Assembly: GCA_044445605.1 (NCBI GenBank)
Contig: JBIOEA010000001.1
Location: 1 to 64,000 of the forward strand
Origin: CAWKDC01 sp044445605
Lineage (GTDB): Bacteria; Pseudomonadota; Gammaproteobacteria; JABCZS01
Direction of reading: 5' to 3'
DNA: 64,000 bases
This document shows, piece by piece, positions 41,635 through 50,108 of this stretch. The notes under the pieces were generated by a model. It was not told the origin of the DNA. It was given only the letters and a program-made list of their open reading frames with translations, and made no database searches. Every line of letters begins with the position of its first letter. Positions within the stretch are counted from its first letter, which is position 1. A program made the position numbers and the translations under genes.

Positions 41635-41740
41635 AAAAGAGCCGGTTCTTTTCGTGTGCTACCCATGAAAAGAGCCGGTTCTTTTCGCATGGGCCCTGAC
41701 TATTCGGGCATGTATTCCCGAATAGTCTTGACTATTCGGG
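41635..41740. repeat. Palindrome cluster upstream of the DUF4143 ATPase gene
   Basis: A 20-base near-palindrome AAAAGAGCCGGTTCTTTTCG occurs twice (41635-41654, 41668-41687). It is followed by a perfect 11-bp stem GACTATTCGGG / CCCGAATAGTC (41698-41708 and 41717-41727), then a third GACTATTCGGG at 41730-41740. The middle CCCGAATAGTC can pair with either flanking copy, so two exclusive hairpins are possible. Lies in a 236-base gene-free gap between the PfkB kinase and the ATPase (both minus). Confidence 0.75.
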
Positions 41741-41805
41741 AATAGAAACCATGAAAATCTTTTAAAAACAGCAGGTTGCAAAAACAATGGTTTTGGAAAG
41801 AAAAT

Positions 41806-42672
41806 CTAAATTTCTCTCGGAATCGACGCATACGCGCCTTCACGCGTGATGCAGATACTGGCCGCGCGCATGCCTTGTTCAATGGCCTTATCCAGTGGCA
41901 TGCCATGCAACAAGCCTGCCATGAAAAACCCGATGAACGTATCGCCAGCGCCCGTTGTATCCACCACTTTCTCAACAGGATACGCATCGAAATGACGCGG
42001 CATTTCATCTTCAAGCGCCCAAACACCTTCGGCACCCATCGTCAACACACACAATGTGTTAGGGTGACAATGTTTACGCAGCGCGTGCAATTGTTTTTCT
42101 GGACCTTTTTCACCTGTTAATGCTTCTGCTTCGATTTCATTCACAATCAACACATCAACAACATGCAATGGAAATGTTTTCGTATCAGGAATCAACGGCG
42201 CAGGATTATAAAATATTTTTAAACCACGTTGTTTGGCGAGCAATAACGTATCGTTCATTAAATTCGTTTCATTTTGCAACACAAGTGCTTTCGGGCGAAA
42301 ATGGTTCAATGCATCTTCGAGTTGTTCGTGAGTGAGCGTATGATTCGCGCCGCCTTGAATGATGATCGCATTTTGGCCAGACTTCACCACTTGAATGATC
42401 GCATGGCCGCTGCGGCGTTCTGAAAATTTCACGAATGACGTATCGACATCATTTTGTTTGAGTGTTTCGCGCAATATTTCGCCGTCACTGCCAATCGCGC
42501 CGACGTGGGCCACATTCAACCCGGCGCGCGCTAATGCGATTGATTGATTCAATCCTTTGCCGCCGATATGCAAATCAAAATGACGCGCGCTTTGCGTTTC
42601 ACCGGGTACCGCAAAATGATCGACTTGGTAAACAAAATCCAAGTTCAGAGAACCTACGTTAATGACGTCCAC
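41806..42672 (-). CDS. PfkB-family carbohydrate kinase (ribokinase-like)
   Basis: 288 residues with the ribokinase fold. N-terminal NVGSLNLDFVYQVDHF, the sugar-binding GGKGLNQSIALARAG, and the C-terminal signature DTTGAGDTFIGFFMAGL with the catalytic Asp. GNQSIALARLG-like composition fits ribokinase but substrate cannot be fixed. Overlaps folB by one base and is followed by the palindrome cluster. Confidence 0.87.
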   Translation of the reverse strand: MDVINVGSLNLDFVYQVDHFAVPGETQSARHFDLHIGGKGLNQSIALARAGLNVAHVGAIGSDGEILRETLKQNDVDTSFVKFSERRSGHAIIQVVKSGQNAIIIQGGANHTLTHEQLEDALNHFRPKALVLQNETNLMNDTLLLAKQRGLKIFYNPAPLIPDTKTFPLHVVDVLIVNEIEAEALTGEKGPEKQLHALRKHCHPNTLCVLTMGAEGVWALEDEMPRHFDAYPVEKVVDTTGAGDTFIGFFMAGLLHGMPLDKAIEQGMRAASICITREGAYASIPREI

Positions 42673-43025
42673 TATATAATACCCCTTTCAATGCGAATAC
42701 CCACCGTTTGGGCGGTCAACACGGCGCCAGGTTTATAAACAGTGATCACTTGGCCCTCGATACCGAAGGATTTTGCCAACGCTTCACTTAAACGATGTGC
42801 AAATGTTTCAATCATGTTGAAAGACTGCGAGGCCGCAAATGTTTCGATAAACGTCGCAATCCCGGCGTAATTCAGTGCCTGGGCCAGTGTATCAGTCTCA
42901 GCCACCCGGGCGGCATCGGTTTTTAAGTCTAGGTCCAGCAGCAATATTTGCTTGAACTGACGCTCAACCGGATAAACCCCAATCACGGTTTGAATCTTTA
43001 ATTGTCGAATAAGGATAGTATCCAT
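42672..43025 (-). CDS. folB: FolB, dihydroneopterin aldolase
   Basis: Cleaves dihydroneopterin in folate synthesis. Seen: IGVYPVERQFKQILLLDLDL, the NYAGIATFIETF region, and FNMIETFAHRLSEALAKSFG with the conserved Glu, then the VYKPGAVLTAQTVGIRIER ending. 117 residues. Divergent from plsY by 47 bases. FolE2 in the same window makes its upstream substrate. Confidence 0.93.
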   Translation of the reverse strand: MDTILIRQLKIQTVIGVYPVERQFKQILLLDLDLKTDAARVAETDTLAQALNYAGIATFIETFAASQSFNMIETFAHRLSEALAKSFGIEGQVITVYKPGAVLTAQTVGIRIERGII

Positions 43026-43072
43026 TAAAAATACTCGCTAAAATGAAGATATGTCTCATAAGGATTTCAACT

Positions 43073-43657
43073 ATGCTCTACATCGCCTGGTTTGCCATTG
43101 CCTACCTACTCGGGTCCGTTTCGAGCGCCATTATACTCTGTAAATTGGCTGGGTTGCCAGACCCCCGTACAGAAGGTTCAAAAAACCCTGGGGCGACGAA
43201 CGTCTTGAGGATAGGGGGGAAGAAGCTCGCGGCCATTGTCTTGTTTGGGGATGCCTTAAAAGGCCTTGTTGCCGTTTTGCCAGTCACGTTATGGGGCGGC
43301 AGCCCTTTAATGGTCGGCATTACCGCCTTGTGTGTCTTTCTGGGCCATGTTTACCCTGTTTTCTTCCAATTCCAAGGTGGGAAGGGCGTAGCTACATATA
43401 TAGGTGCATTGTTGGGAGCGAACCCATTACTCGGCGTCTGCGGGATTGGGATATGGCTCACGAGCGCGGCTATCACGCGTTATTCGTCGCTATCGGCCCT
43501 GTTGATGGCAGTCATCGTCCCTTGCGTGGCCCTCTATCTGAACCCCATCTCCGCACTGCCTTGGACTGTGATGTCGGGCGTGTTGCTTTACCGTCATCGT
43601 GGTAATATCACGCGGTTATACAAAGGCGAAGAGCCGAAGATGGGAGCGAAGAAGTAA
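43073..43657 (+). CDS. plsY: PlsY, glycerol-3-phosphate acyltransferase
   Basis: Membrane acyltransferase using acyl-phosphate for phospholipid synthesis. Seen: YLLGSVSSAIILCKLAG, RTEGSKNPGATNVLR, and GHVYPVFFQFQGGKGVAT, the conserved motifs facing the active site. About 194 residues from ATG 43073; an earlier Met at 43043 is less likely. Its stop overlaps the tsaD start by one base. Confidence 0.93.
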   Translation: MLYIAWFAIAYLLGSVSSAIILCKLAGLPDPRTEGSKNPGATNVLRIGGKKLAAIVLFGDALKGLVAVLPVTLWGGSPLMVGITALCVFLGHVYPVFFQFQGGKGVATYIGALLGANPLLGVCGIGIWLTSAAITRYSSLSALLMAVIVPCVALYLNPISALPWTVMSGVLLYRHRGNITRLYKGEEPKMGAKK

Positions 43658-44661
43658 TGCGAGTATTAGGCATTGAGACATCGTGTGATGAAACAGGAAT
43701 TGCGATTGTCGATTCCGAGAAAGGCTTGCTCGCGCATGAATTATACAGTCAGGTTGCCTTGCATGCAGAGTATGGTGGTGTTGTCCCCGAACTCGCTTCA
43801 CGTGATCATATTCAAAAAATATTACCGATGATCGAACGTGTCATAGCAAAAGCTGGATTGCGCACAGCAGACATTGACGGGGTGGCATACACATCAGGGC
43901 CTGGATTGGTCGGTGCATTATTGGTGGGCGCATCGTTGGGCCGCACATTGGCCTATGCCTGGAACGTACCTGCGATCGGCGTACATCACATGGAGGGGCA
44001 CTTATTAGCGCCTTTTTTAGAGGAAAGGCAGCCTGGGTTTCCATTTCTAGCATTATTGGTTTCCGGCGGACACACGATGCTGATCGATGTAGAAGCGTTC
44101 GGAAAGTACCGTGTATTAGGTGAATCGGTCGATGATGCTGCGGGCGAAGCGTTCGACAAAACGGCGAAGATTTTAGGATTACCCTATCCAGGTGGCCCAG
44201 CGTTAGCAAAACTGGCATTAACGGGAAACAGAAAACGCTTTAAATTCCCGCGTCCCATGACGGATCGTCCTGGATTGGATTTCAGTTTCAGTGGATTAAA
44301 AACATTTGCATTGAATACGCTGAAAGAAAACCCCGATGCAAAAGCCGACATTGCTGCTGCATTCGAAGATGCGGTGGTGAATACATTGCGAATGAAATGT
44401 GAACGTGCCTTAAACGAGGGTACTTATCAGCAATTGGTGGTGTCGGGCGGCGTAAGTGCGAATGTATATTTACGTGAAGTCTTCGACCGCATGGGCGCAG
44501 AACGTGGGATCGAAGTGTTCTACCCACGGCAAGAATTCTGTACGGACAATGGGGCGATGATTGCTTTTGCAGGTTGCCGGCGCTTGATGCGCGGGGAACA
44601 TGTCGGGCTTGAAATCGAGGTTAAAGCGCGGTGGTCGTTGGATAGTTTAAAATGCGTGTAG
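43657..44661 (+). CDS. tsaD: TsaD (Gcp), tRNA threonylcarbamoyladenosine synthase subunit
   Basis: Transfers threonylcarbamoyl to A37 of ANN-decoding tRNAs with TsaB/TsaE/TsaC. Seen: GIETSCDETGIAIV, ASRDHIQK, GPGLVGALLVG, the metal-binding HHMEGHLLAP and the ASKH-fold loops GFGESVDDAAGEAFDK, LDFSFSGLKT, VSGGVSANVYLRE. 334 residues, normal. Downstream, a vapBC module separates it from rpsU, its usual neighbour. Confidence 0.96.
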   Translation: MRVLGIETSCDETGIAIVDSEKGLLAHELYSQVALHAEYGGVVPELASRDHIQKILPMIERVIAKAGLRTADIDGVAYTSGPGLVGALLVGASLGRTLAYAWNVPAIGVHHMEGHLLAPFLEERQPGFPFLALLVSGGHTMLIDVEAFGKYRVLGESVDDAAGEAFDKTAKILGLPYPGGPALAKLALTGNRKRFKFPRPMTDRPGLDFSFSGLKTFALNTLKENPDAKADIAAAFEDAVVNTLRMKCERALNEGTYQQLVVSGGVSANVYLREVFDRMGAERGIEVFYPRQEFCTDNGAMIAFAGCRRLMRGEHVGLEIEVKARWSLDSLKCV

Positions 44662-44670
44662 ATTTTCTCG

Positions 44671-45057
44671 TTATACTTTTTTAATAGGTCCTGGGTATTG
44701 TGCAACTATGGCATCTGCCGTGAGCAATTCAAAACCTTCCGCAATAGCTTGTGCAATGATGATGCGGTCAAATGGATCTTTATGAATAGGCGGGAGGGAA
44801 TCAGTTCCTACCGCATGTTCGCTTGTGATCGGCAATTCATGATAATCATTGTCAAGCAAGCTGCGCCGAAGGAGATGTGGGTTGACATGGAGATCTTCTC
44901 GTCCTAATCCATTTTTTATTGTTATCTCCCACAAACTTGCAGAACTAAAAAATAGCTCATTATCAGGATCATTAATCATTTTTAATGCGACATCCGAAAG
45001 TTTATGAGATTGGCCCGCAGCCCATAGTAATAAATGCGTATCTAATATTAACTTCAT
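44671..45057 (-). CDS. VapC-type PIN-domain ribonuclease toxin
   Basis: 128 residues with the PIN acidic residues in place: D6 (LILDTHLLLWA), E44 (ASLWEITIKN), D97 (KDPFDRIIIAQA) and D115 (LLTADA). Start 45057 lies three bases from the upstream antitoxin stop, the usual antitoxin-toxin order. VapC toxins cleave tRNA or rRNA (family knowledge). Intact, so the module may be active. Confidence 0.92.
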   Translation of the reverse strand: MKLILDTHLLLWAAGQSHKLSDVALKMINDPDNELFFSSASLWEITIKNGLGREDLHVNPHLLRRSLLDNDYHELPITSEHAVGTDSLPPIHKDPFDRIIIAQAIAEGFELLTADAIVAQYPGPIKKV

Positions 45058-45060
45058 TCG

Positions 45061-45300
45061 TTATTCCCCGAATAATGTTTCAATTTCAGAACTACCCATT
45101 TGATCGAAATCATCTGGTACTTCTATTTCTCCTACCAAAAAATTTAAGCGTTTTACATCTTTTCCAACGGGAGTATCAAGAGGAACCACTTTAACAATCG
45201 GTGTACCTGCTTTGGCAATGATAAAGGGTTTGCCATGTGCAGCTTGCTCGACAAGCTGAGACAAATGTGTTTTTGCTTCATGAATATTGATGGTTCGCAT
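45061..45300 (-). CDS. Phd/YefM-type antitoxin (VapB role)
   Basis: About 79 residues from ATG 45300 (MRTINIHEAKTHLSQLVEQA), the classic Phd/YefM DNA-binding N-terminus, followed by GKPFIIAKAGTPIVKVVPL and an acidic C-terminus that would bind the toxin. A longer frame to 45357 is unlikely. An inverted repeat just upstream (45314-45338) probably is the autoregulatory operator. Confidence 0.92.
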   Translation of the reverse strand: MRTINIHEAKTHLSQLVEQAAHGKPFIIAKAGTPIVKVVPLDTPVGKDVKRLNFLVGEIEVPDDFDQMGSSEIETLFGE

Positions 45301-45313
45301 GATGCCTCCAGGT

Positions 45314-45338
45314 GGACTAAGTCTGTTTAGTTTAGTCC
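45314..45338. promoter_or_regulatory. Inverted repeat, probable antitoxin operator
   Basis: GGACTAA (45314-45320) and TTAGTCC (45332-45338) flank an 11-base centre, with an inner tttagttta half-repeat. It lies 14 bases upstream of the antitoxin start; Phd-type antitoxins bind such sites. Confidence 0.65.
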
Positions 45339-45373
45339 GCCAAAGGGGGAAATGCAAGCAAAAATACTGGAAC

Positions 45374-45423
45374 TTGTCGAATCTAAATAATGGGTATATA
45401 CTACGTCGACCGCGGAAAGCGGT
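45374..45423 (+). promoter_or_regulatory. rpsU operon promoter and 5'-end stem-loop
   Basis: TTGTCG (45374-45379), 17 bases, TATACT (45397-45402), predicting a start near 45409. Exactly there ACCGC-GGAAA-GCGGT (45409-45423) forms a hairpin followed by GGTTTTTT, 37 bases before the rpsU start. It may be an attenuator or a protective 5' stem of the macromolecular-synthesis operon mRNA. Confidence 0.55.
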
Positions 45424-45460
45424 GGTTTTTTATTTATGATTCTTATCGGAGGTGTTTCTT

Positions 45461-45745
45461 ATGCCGAGTGTTAAAGCTCGAGAGGGTGAATCCGTTGATT
45501 CACTCATGCGTCGTTTCAGACGGTACTGTGATAAATCAGGCCGTGCAGCCAGTGCACGCCGTCGTGCTCAAGGCTTCCAAACGAGATCTGAAACCCGTCG
45601 CCGGGCGAAACAGATGGCTGTTAAACGTCTTCACAAAAAAATATCCAGAGAAATCAAGCAATTGCTAAACGGTCGCGAACACCATAAAGGTGGCGTGGGC
45701 GGATGTGGCGGTTTGGGTACCTTCATTGACAGAGATAAGGGTTAA
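45461..45745 (+). CDS. rpsU: 30S ribosomal protein S21, with an unusual C-terminal extension
   Basis: 94 residues from ATG 45461 (GGAGGT upstream). The first ~70 residues match S21 (KAREGESVDSLMRRFRRYC, SETRRRAKQMAVKRLHKK). S21 is normally about 70 residues; here about 20 extra residues follow, rich in Gly and ending GCGGLGTFIDRDKG. First gene of rpsU-yqeY-dnaG-rpoD. Confidence 0.93.
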   Translation: MPSVKAREGESVDSLMRRFRRYCDKSGRAASARRRAQGFQTRSETRRRAKQMAVKRLHKKISREIKQLLNGREHHKGGVGGCGGLGTFIDRDKG

Positions 45746-45750
45746 AACCT

Positions 45751-46200
45751 GTGAGCCAAACATTAAAGGCTCGTTTGCAAGAAGACATGAAAGTGGCGAT
45801 GAGGGCGGCTGAGAAAGAGCGCCTTCAGACCATTCGACTGATTCTCGCAGCGATCAAGCAAAAGGAAGTGGACGAGCGCATTGAACTCGATGATGCCCAA
45901 GTGACGGCTATCTTGGAAAAGATGGTCAAACAGCGCCGAGAGTCCATTTCCCAGTATGAAGCTGCCGCTCGTCAAGAGCTGGCGGACAAAGAGCATGCCG
46001 AATTGGCGATGCTCCAAGTTTACCTCCCTGAGCCTCTGCCTGAAGCTGAATTGGTTGCCTTGGTGAAAGCCTGTGTGGCTGAAGCTGGCGCTACCAGCGT
46101 CAAGGATATGGGCAAGGTGATGGCGATATTGAAGCCGAAGCTTGCTGGCCGTGCGGATATGGGCCATGTAGGTGAACTCGTGAAAGGTGCGTTTAAATAA
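45751..46200 (+). CDS. YqeY/GatB-type protein
   Basis: 149 residues of the GatB_Yqey family, all-helical: MSQTLKARLQEDMKVAMRA, the ILAAIKQKEVDERIELDDAQ region, EKMVKQRRESISQYEAAAR, and the C-terminal helical bundle with MLQVYLPEPLP and MGKVMAILKPKLAGRADMG. Function is unclear (tRNA-dependent amidotransferase-related fold). GTG start at 45751, in the usual place between rpsU and dnaG. Confidence 0.9.
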   Translation: MSQTLKARLQEDMKVAMRAAEKERLQTIRLILAAIKQKEVDERIELDDAQVTAILEKMVKQRRESISQYEAAARQELADKEHAELAMLQVYLPEPLPEAELVALVKACVAEAGATSVKDMGKVMAILKPKLAGRADMGHVGELVKGAFK

Positions 46201-46216
46201 CGTTGGGCGCCGTCTT

Positions 46217-46266
46217 GTAGGGGCCCCGGGTCACCCGCCCGGGGTAAACTCCACATCTTTCGCCCT
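46217..46266. repeat. Dispersed hairpin repeat interrupted by a second palindrome
   Basis: GTAGGGG at 46217 and ACATCTTTCGCCC (46253 on) are the two halves of the usual repeat, but 29 bases separate them. The insert itself is palindromic (CCCCGGGTCACCCGCCCGGGG). Lies between yqeY and dnaG. Confidence 0.7.
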
Positions 46267-46353
46267 CTTAGGGAGCGTGAATAATACCCCCTTCCCAAAT
46301 TCTACTAATCTATATATAGATATAGACACACCGCACACATCCCAGGATTTTTC

Positions 46354-48081
46354 ATGAGCCGCATTCCTGACACGTTTATTCCTGAGCTACTCTCAAGAGT
46401 AGACATCGTGGATGTTGTCACACAGTACGTGCCGTTGAAGAAGCAAGGCCGTGAATTTTCGGCATGTTGTCCCTTTCATCAAGAGAAGTCACCATCCTTT
46501 ACAGTAAGCCCTCAGAAGCAGTTTTATTATTGTTTTGGGTGTGGGGCCAGTGGTGATGCTATCCGGTTTTTAATGAATCATGCAAAGTTATCGTTTGTTG
46601 AGGCGGTAGAGACATTGGCGACGTCTGCGGGGATCCCTGTGCCACGCGAAGGCGGTGGTGAGCCAACTAAGCCCGTCATCAGCACGAAGCTGTATGATTT
46701 ATTAGGCAACGTAGCCACCTTATATGAGCGAAACCTCAAGGGTTCAGAACGCGCGATAGAATATTTAAAGAAGCGCGGGCTGACGGGCCAAATCTGTAAA
46801 CGCTTCGCGGTGGGTTATGCCCCTGCAGGTTGGGACACCGTTTTAAAGCAATTTCCTCATGAACATGAAGATCTTTTGCAAACGGGCATGATCACGCAAA
46901 AAGATGACGGCAAAAAATACGATAGATTCCGTGATCGCATTATGTTTCCGATTCGTGATAAGCGCGGACGCGTGATTGCATTCGGTGGAAGAGTCCTGGA
47001 CAAAGGTGAACCGAAATATTTGAACTCTCCCGAAACGGTACTGTTCCATAAAGGGTCACAGTTGTATGGATTGTATGAATGTTTAAAACTCAATGATAAA
47101 TGTAGTAACATCATTGTTGTTGAAGGATACATGGATGTTATTGCGATGGCGCAACATGGTATTTCAAATGTGGTTGCAACGTTAGGCACTGCATTAACGC
47201 CGCAACATTTATCACTGTTATATCAAGTAGTTTCTGAAGTGATCATTTGTTTTGATGGTGATAAAGCGGGTAGAAATGCAGCATTACGTGCATTAGAACA
47301 TGCATTACCGATGGTTTCACAAGGAAGACAGATTAAATTTTTGTTTCTTCCCTCTGAACATGATCCTGATTCTTTAATTAGAGAAGAAGGAAAAGAAAAA
47401 TTTTTAAAAAGACTTGCGCAATCTGAACATTTGTCGTCTATGATCATTGAACACCTGCTGAGTCAGGTTGAAATAAGTAATTTGGATGGAAGAGCGCGGT
47501 TAGCAGAATTAGCAAAACCGTACTTAGACAAAATGAGTAGCGATGTGTACAGAAGTTTGCTACTTGATGAGTTAGCGCGGTATACGCGTTTAGATACAGG
47601 GACGTTACGAACAACACTCCACGTTGCACGTGAAGCGCAACCTGTATCAAACAAACGACCACGCAAACAAACGTTATATGAACGTGCCATCGGGATGTTG
47701 CTCAAACAACCCACTTGGGCTCAATGGGTAGAAGCGCCTGAAAAGCTTCTTGCCTTAAATGATCCTCAAGTGACTTTATTGGTTAGTTTGGCACAGACCC
47801 TGCAGCAAGGTGGCGCAAACAACACAGGGCAGCTGTTGGCAATGTGGCATGATGAAGGCGAAGCCAAGTATTTGGCTGAGCTTGCCGCTATACCCTTGAT
47901 GTTGACAGAAAAAGAGGCAGAACAAGAATTTAAAGGCTTATTAGGTCAGTTATGTAGACGGTTAAAGGAGATGGAGATGACGACTCTTCAAGAAAGGGCC
48001 AAGGCTATGGGTATCCATGGGCTGACGGACGCTGAGCGACAACAAATCCGCGAATATTTAACGTATATAGACCTGAAGTAA
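46354..48081 (+). CDS. dnaG: DnaG, DNA primase
   Basis: Makes RNA primers at replication forks. CHC2-type zinc finger (CCPFHQEKSPSFTV, YYCFGCGASG) at about 38-65; RNA-polymerase core with KRGLTGQICKRFAVGYAP and GRVIAFGGRVL; TOPRIM motifs VVEGYMDVIAMAQ and CFDGDKAGRNAALR; a shorter helicase-binding C-terminus. 575 residues, close to E. coli (581). Confidence 0.96.
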   Translation: MSRIPDTFIPELLSRVDIVDVVTQYVPLKKQGREFSACCPFHQEKSPSFTVSPQKQFYYCFGCGASGDAIRFLMNHAKLSFVEAVETLATSAGIPVPREGGGEPTKPVISTKLYDLLGNVATLYERNLKGSERAIEYLKKRGLTGQICKRFAVGYAPAGWDTVLKQFPHEHEDLLQTGMITQKDDGKKYDRFRDRIMFPIRDKRGRVIAFGGRVLDKGEPKYLNSPETVLFHKGSQLYGLYECLKLNDKCSNIIVVEGYMDVIAMAQHGISNVVATLGTALTPQHLSLLYQVVSEVIICFDGDKAGRNAALRALEHALPMVSQGRQIKFLFLPSEHDPDSLIREEGKEKFLKRLAQSEHLSSMIIEHLLSQVEISNLDGRARLAELAKPYLDKMSSDVYRSLLLDELARYTRLDTGTLRTTLHVAREAQPVSNKRPRKQTLYERAIGMLLKQPTWAQWVEAPEKLLALNDPQVTLLVSLAQTLQQGGANNTGQLLAMWHDEGEAKYLAELAAIPLMLTEKEAEQEFKGLLGQLCRRLKEMEMTTLQERAKAMGIHGLTDAERQQIREYLTYIDLK

Positions 48082-48231
48082 AAAAATATTGAACTTTTGA
48101 CAAAAGCATGGTCTTACATGTCGATTTGTGGCTCGTGTAAGCAAATGCGTACAAAAGTTCTATCTAAAAACGGGGAATCGTCCAGGCGTATTTCCTACAC
48201 TATAGGCACTGTTCACAGAAGTAGGTAGAGA
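48082..48231. promoter_or_regulatory. dnaG-rpoD intergenic region with possible rpoD promoter
   Basis: Contains TTGACA at 48097-48102, but the -10 match 17 bases on is poor (GTCGAT); a CTATAGG -10-like element is at about 48199. No gene. An internal promoter for rpoD is expected by analogy with E. coli but the elements are weak. Confidence 0.3.
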
Positions 48232-50070
48232 ATGAAGATTGAAGAAGAAAAGTTTAAGTTATTGATTGCATTAGGGAAAGAGCAACGGTATTTAACGATT
48301 GAGCAGCTCAACGATTACTTGCCTGATGCTGAACCTGAGCAATTAGACGATTTGATTCTGACCTTGTCGGAAGATCTGCACATTCCCGTATTGGAAGGTG
48401 CGCCTGCCGAAGAGGAAGAACTGCTGGCGGATCCGCAAGCGGCGAACGACGAAGAAGTGGAAGAGGAAGCTGCGGCTGCCTTGGCTGCGATGAACGAGTT
48501 TGGTCGTACGACGGACACGGTTCGCATGTACATGCGCGAAATGGGCTCTGTTGAGCTATTGACACGCGAAGGCGAAATCCGGATTGCTATCAGGATTGAG
48601 GAAGGCATTCGTGAAGTTATGCGCGCGATTGCGAGCTATCCGCCATTGGTTGGTTATTTGCTGGAGCAATTTGCACGCGTTCAAGCGGGCGAAGCACGTC
48701 TAGTGGATTTCCTGATTGGTTTTGTTGATGTTTCTGCAGACACGCCTGTTGAGGAAGTGGTTGCTGAAGAGTTAGATTTAGCGGCAGAGGAAGAGGACGA
48801 TGTTGGTACACCTGCAGTGACCGACGAAGCGGAAGCGGGTCCTGATCCATTAGAAACGCAAAAACGTTTTGCTGTGGTTCAAACCTTGTACCCAGAATAC
48901 CTAAAGACCTGGGAAGCGCATGGTTTCGACGATCCACGCACGCAAGTATTGTTCTTGGAAATGGCGAGTGTACTGGAAACAGCGAAGCTGGTGCCGAAGC
49001 AATTTGATGACGTGATTGGCGTGATTCGCGACATGGTTGATGCAATCCGCGCACAAGAGCGTGTGGTCATGAAGTTATGCGTCAAAGACGCGAAAGTGCC
49101 ACGTGAAGCATTCATTGGATCCTTCCCAGGAAACGAAACGCGGATGGATTGGCTAGATGAGTTCGTGAAAGAGAAGGCAGTCAAGTCAAAAGCGGAAGCG
49201 TTATTGGCGAAGCGGGAAGAGATTCTGGAAGCGCAGCAAAAGCTGGTTGATTTAGAAGCCCGCACGAAGTTGACGGTGGCTGAGATCAAAGAGTTAAGCC
49301 GTTCGATTTCTGCGTCTGAAACGAAGGCACGCCGCGCGAAGAAAGAGATGGTGGAAGCGAACTTACGTTTGGTTATTTCGATCGCGAAGAAATACACGAA
49401 CCGTGGATTACAATTTTTGGATTTGATTCAAGAAGGTAACATTGGTTTGATGAAAGCCGTGGACAAGTTCGAGCATCGTCGTGGATACAAATTCTCGACT
49501 TACGCAACGTGGTGGATCCGTCAAGCGATCACACGTTCGATTGCGGACCAAGCGAGAACGATCCGTATCCCTGTACACATGATTGAAACGATCAACAAGT
49601 TGAATCGTATTTCACGTCAGATGTTACAAGAGATGGGTCGTGAAGCAACGCCAGAAGAATTGGCAGAGCGCATGGAGTTGAGTGAAGATAAGATCCGTAA
49701 GATCATGAAGATCGCGAAAGAGCCGATATCGATGGAAACACCTGTCGGTGACGATGATGATTCTTCATTGGGTGATTTTATTGAAGACACGAACGTGCAT
49801 TCTCCGTTGGAAGTGGCGACGCAAAAGGGCTTGCAAGAAGCGATGTCCCACATGTTGTCTACATTAACGGGGCGCGAAGCAAAAGTATTGCGGATGCGTT
49901 TTGGTATTGAGATGAACACGGATCACACGCTGGAAGAAGTGGGCAAGCAATTTGACGTGACGCGCGAGCGTATTCGTCAGATAGAAGCGAAGGCGTTGCG
50001 TAAGTTACGTCATCCTTCTCGTGCAGAGCTGTTGCGCAGCTTCTTAGAAGAGGATGGCGCGGAGGATTAG
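48232..50070 (+). CDS. rpoD: RpoD, housekeeping sigma-70 factor
   Basis: 612 residues. Region 1.1 (acidic, EEEKFKLLIALGKEQRYL, EEELLADPQAANDEEVEEE), region 1.2 (TDTVRMYMREMGSVELLTREGEI), the non-conserved region about 105-350, regions 2.1-2.4 (NLRLVISIAKKYTNRGLQFLDL, STYATWWIRQAITRSIADQ), region 3 (MLQEMGREATPEELAERM), and region 4.2 helix-turn-helix (LEEVGKQFDVTRERIRQIEAK). Third-position codons and gene order match the usual rpsU-dnaG-rpoD operon. Confidence 0.97.
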   Translation: MKIEEEKFKLLIALGKEQRYLTIEQLNDYLPDAEPEQLDDLILTLSEDLHIPVLEGAPAEEEELLADPQAANDEEVEEEAAAALAAMNEFGRTTDTVRMYMREMGSVELLTREGEIRIAIRIEEGIREVMRAIASYPPLVGYLLEQFARVQAGEARLVDFLIGFVDVSADTPVEEVVAEELDLAAEEEDDVGTPAVTDEAEAGPDPLETQKRFAVVQTLYPEYLKTWEAHGFDDPRTQVLFLEMASVLETAKLVPKQFDDVIGVIRDMVDAIRAQERVVMKLCVKDAKVPREAFIGSFPGNETRMDWLDEFVKEKAVKSKAEALLAKREEILEAQQKLVDLEARTKLTVAEIKELSRSISASETKARRAKKEMVEANLRLVISIAKKYTNRGLQFLDLIQEGNIGLMKAVDKFEHRRGYKFSTYATWWIRQAITRSIADQARTIRIPVHMIETINKLNRISRQMLQEMGREATPEELAERMELSEDKIRKIMKIAKEPISMETPVGDDDDSSLGDFIEDTNVHSPLEVATQKGLQEAMSHMLSTLTGREAKVLRMRFGIEMNTDHTLEEVGKQFDVTRERIRQIEAKALRKLRHPSRAELLRSFLEEDGAED

Positions 50071-50108
50071 AGGGAAAAGCCACTTTTCTCTTATCGACGT
50101 GATCTGTA

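Noticed and set aside
41700..42120. Overlapping frames antisense to the PfkB kinase
   Set aside because: The kinase frame has clear family motifs; the others are shadows without motifs.
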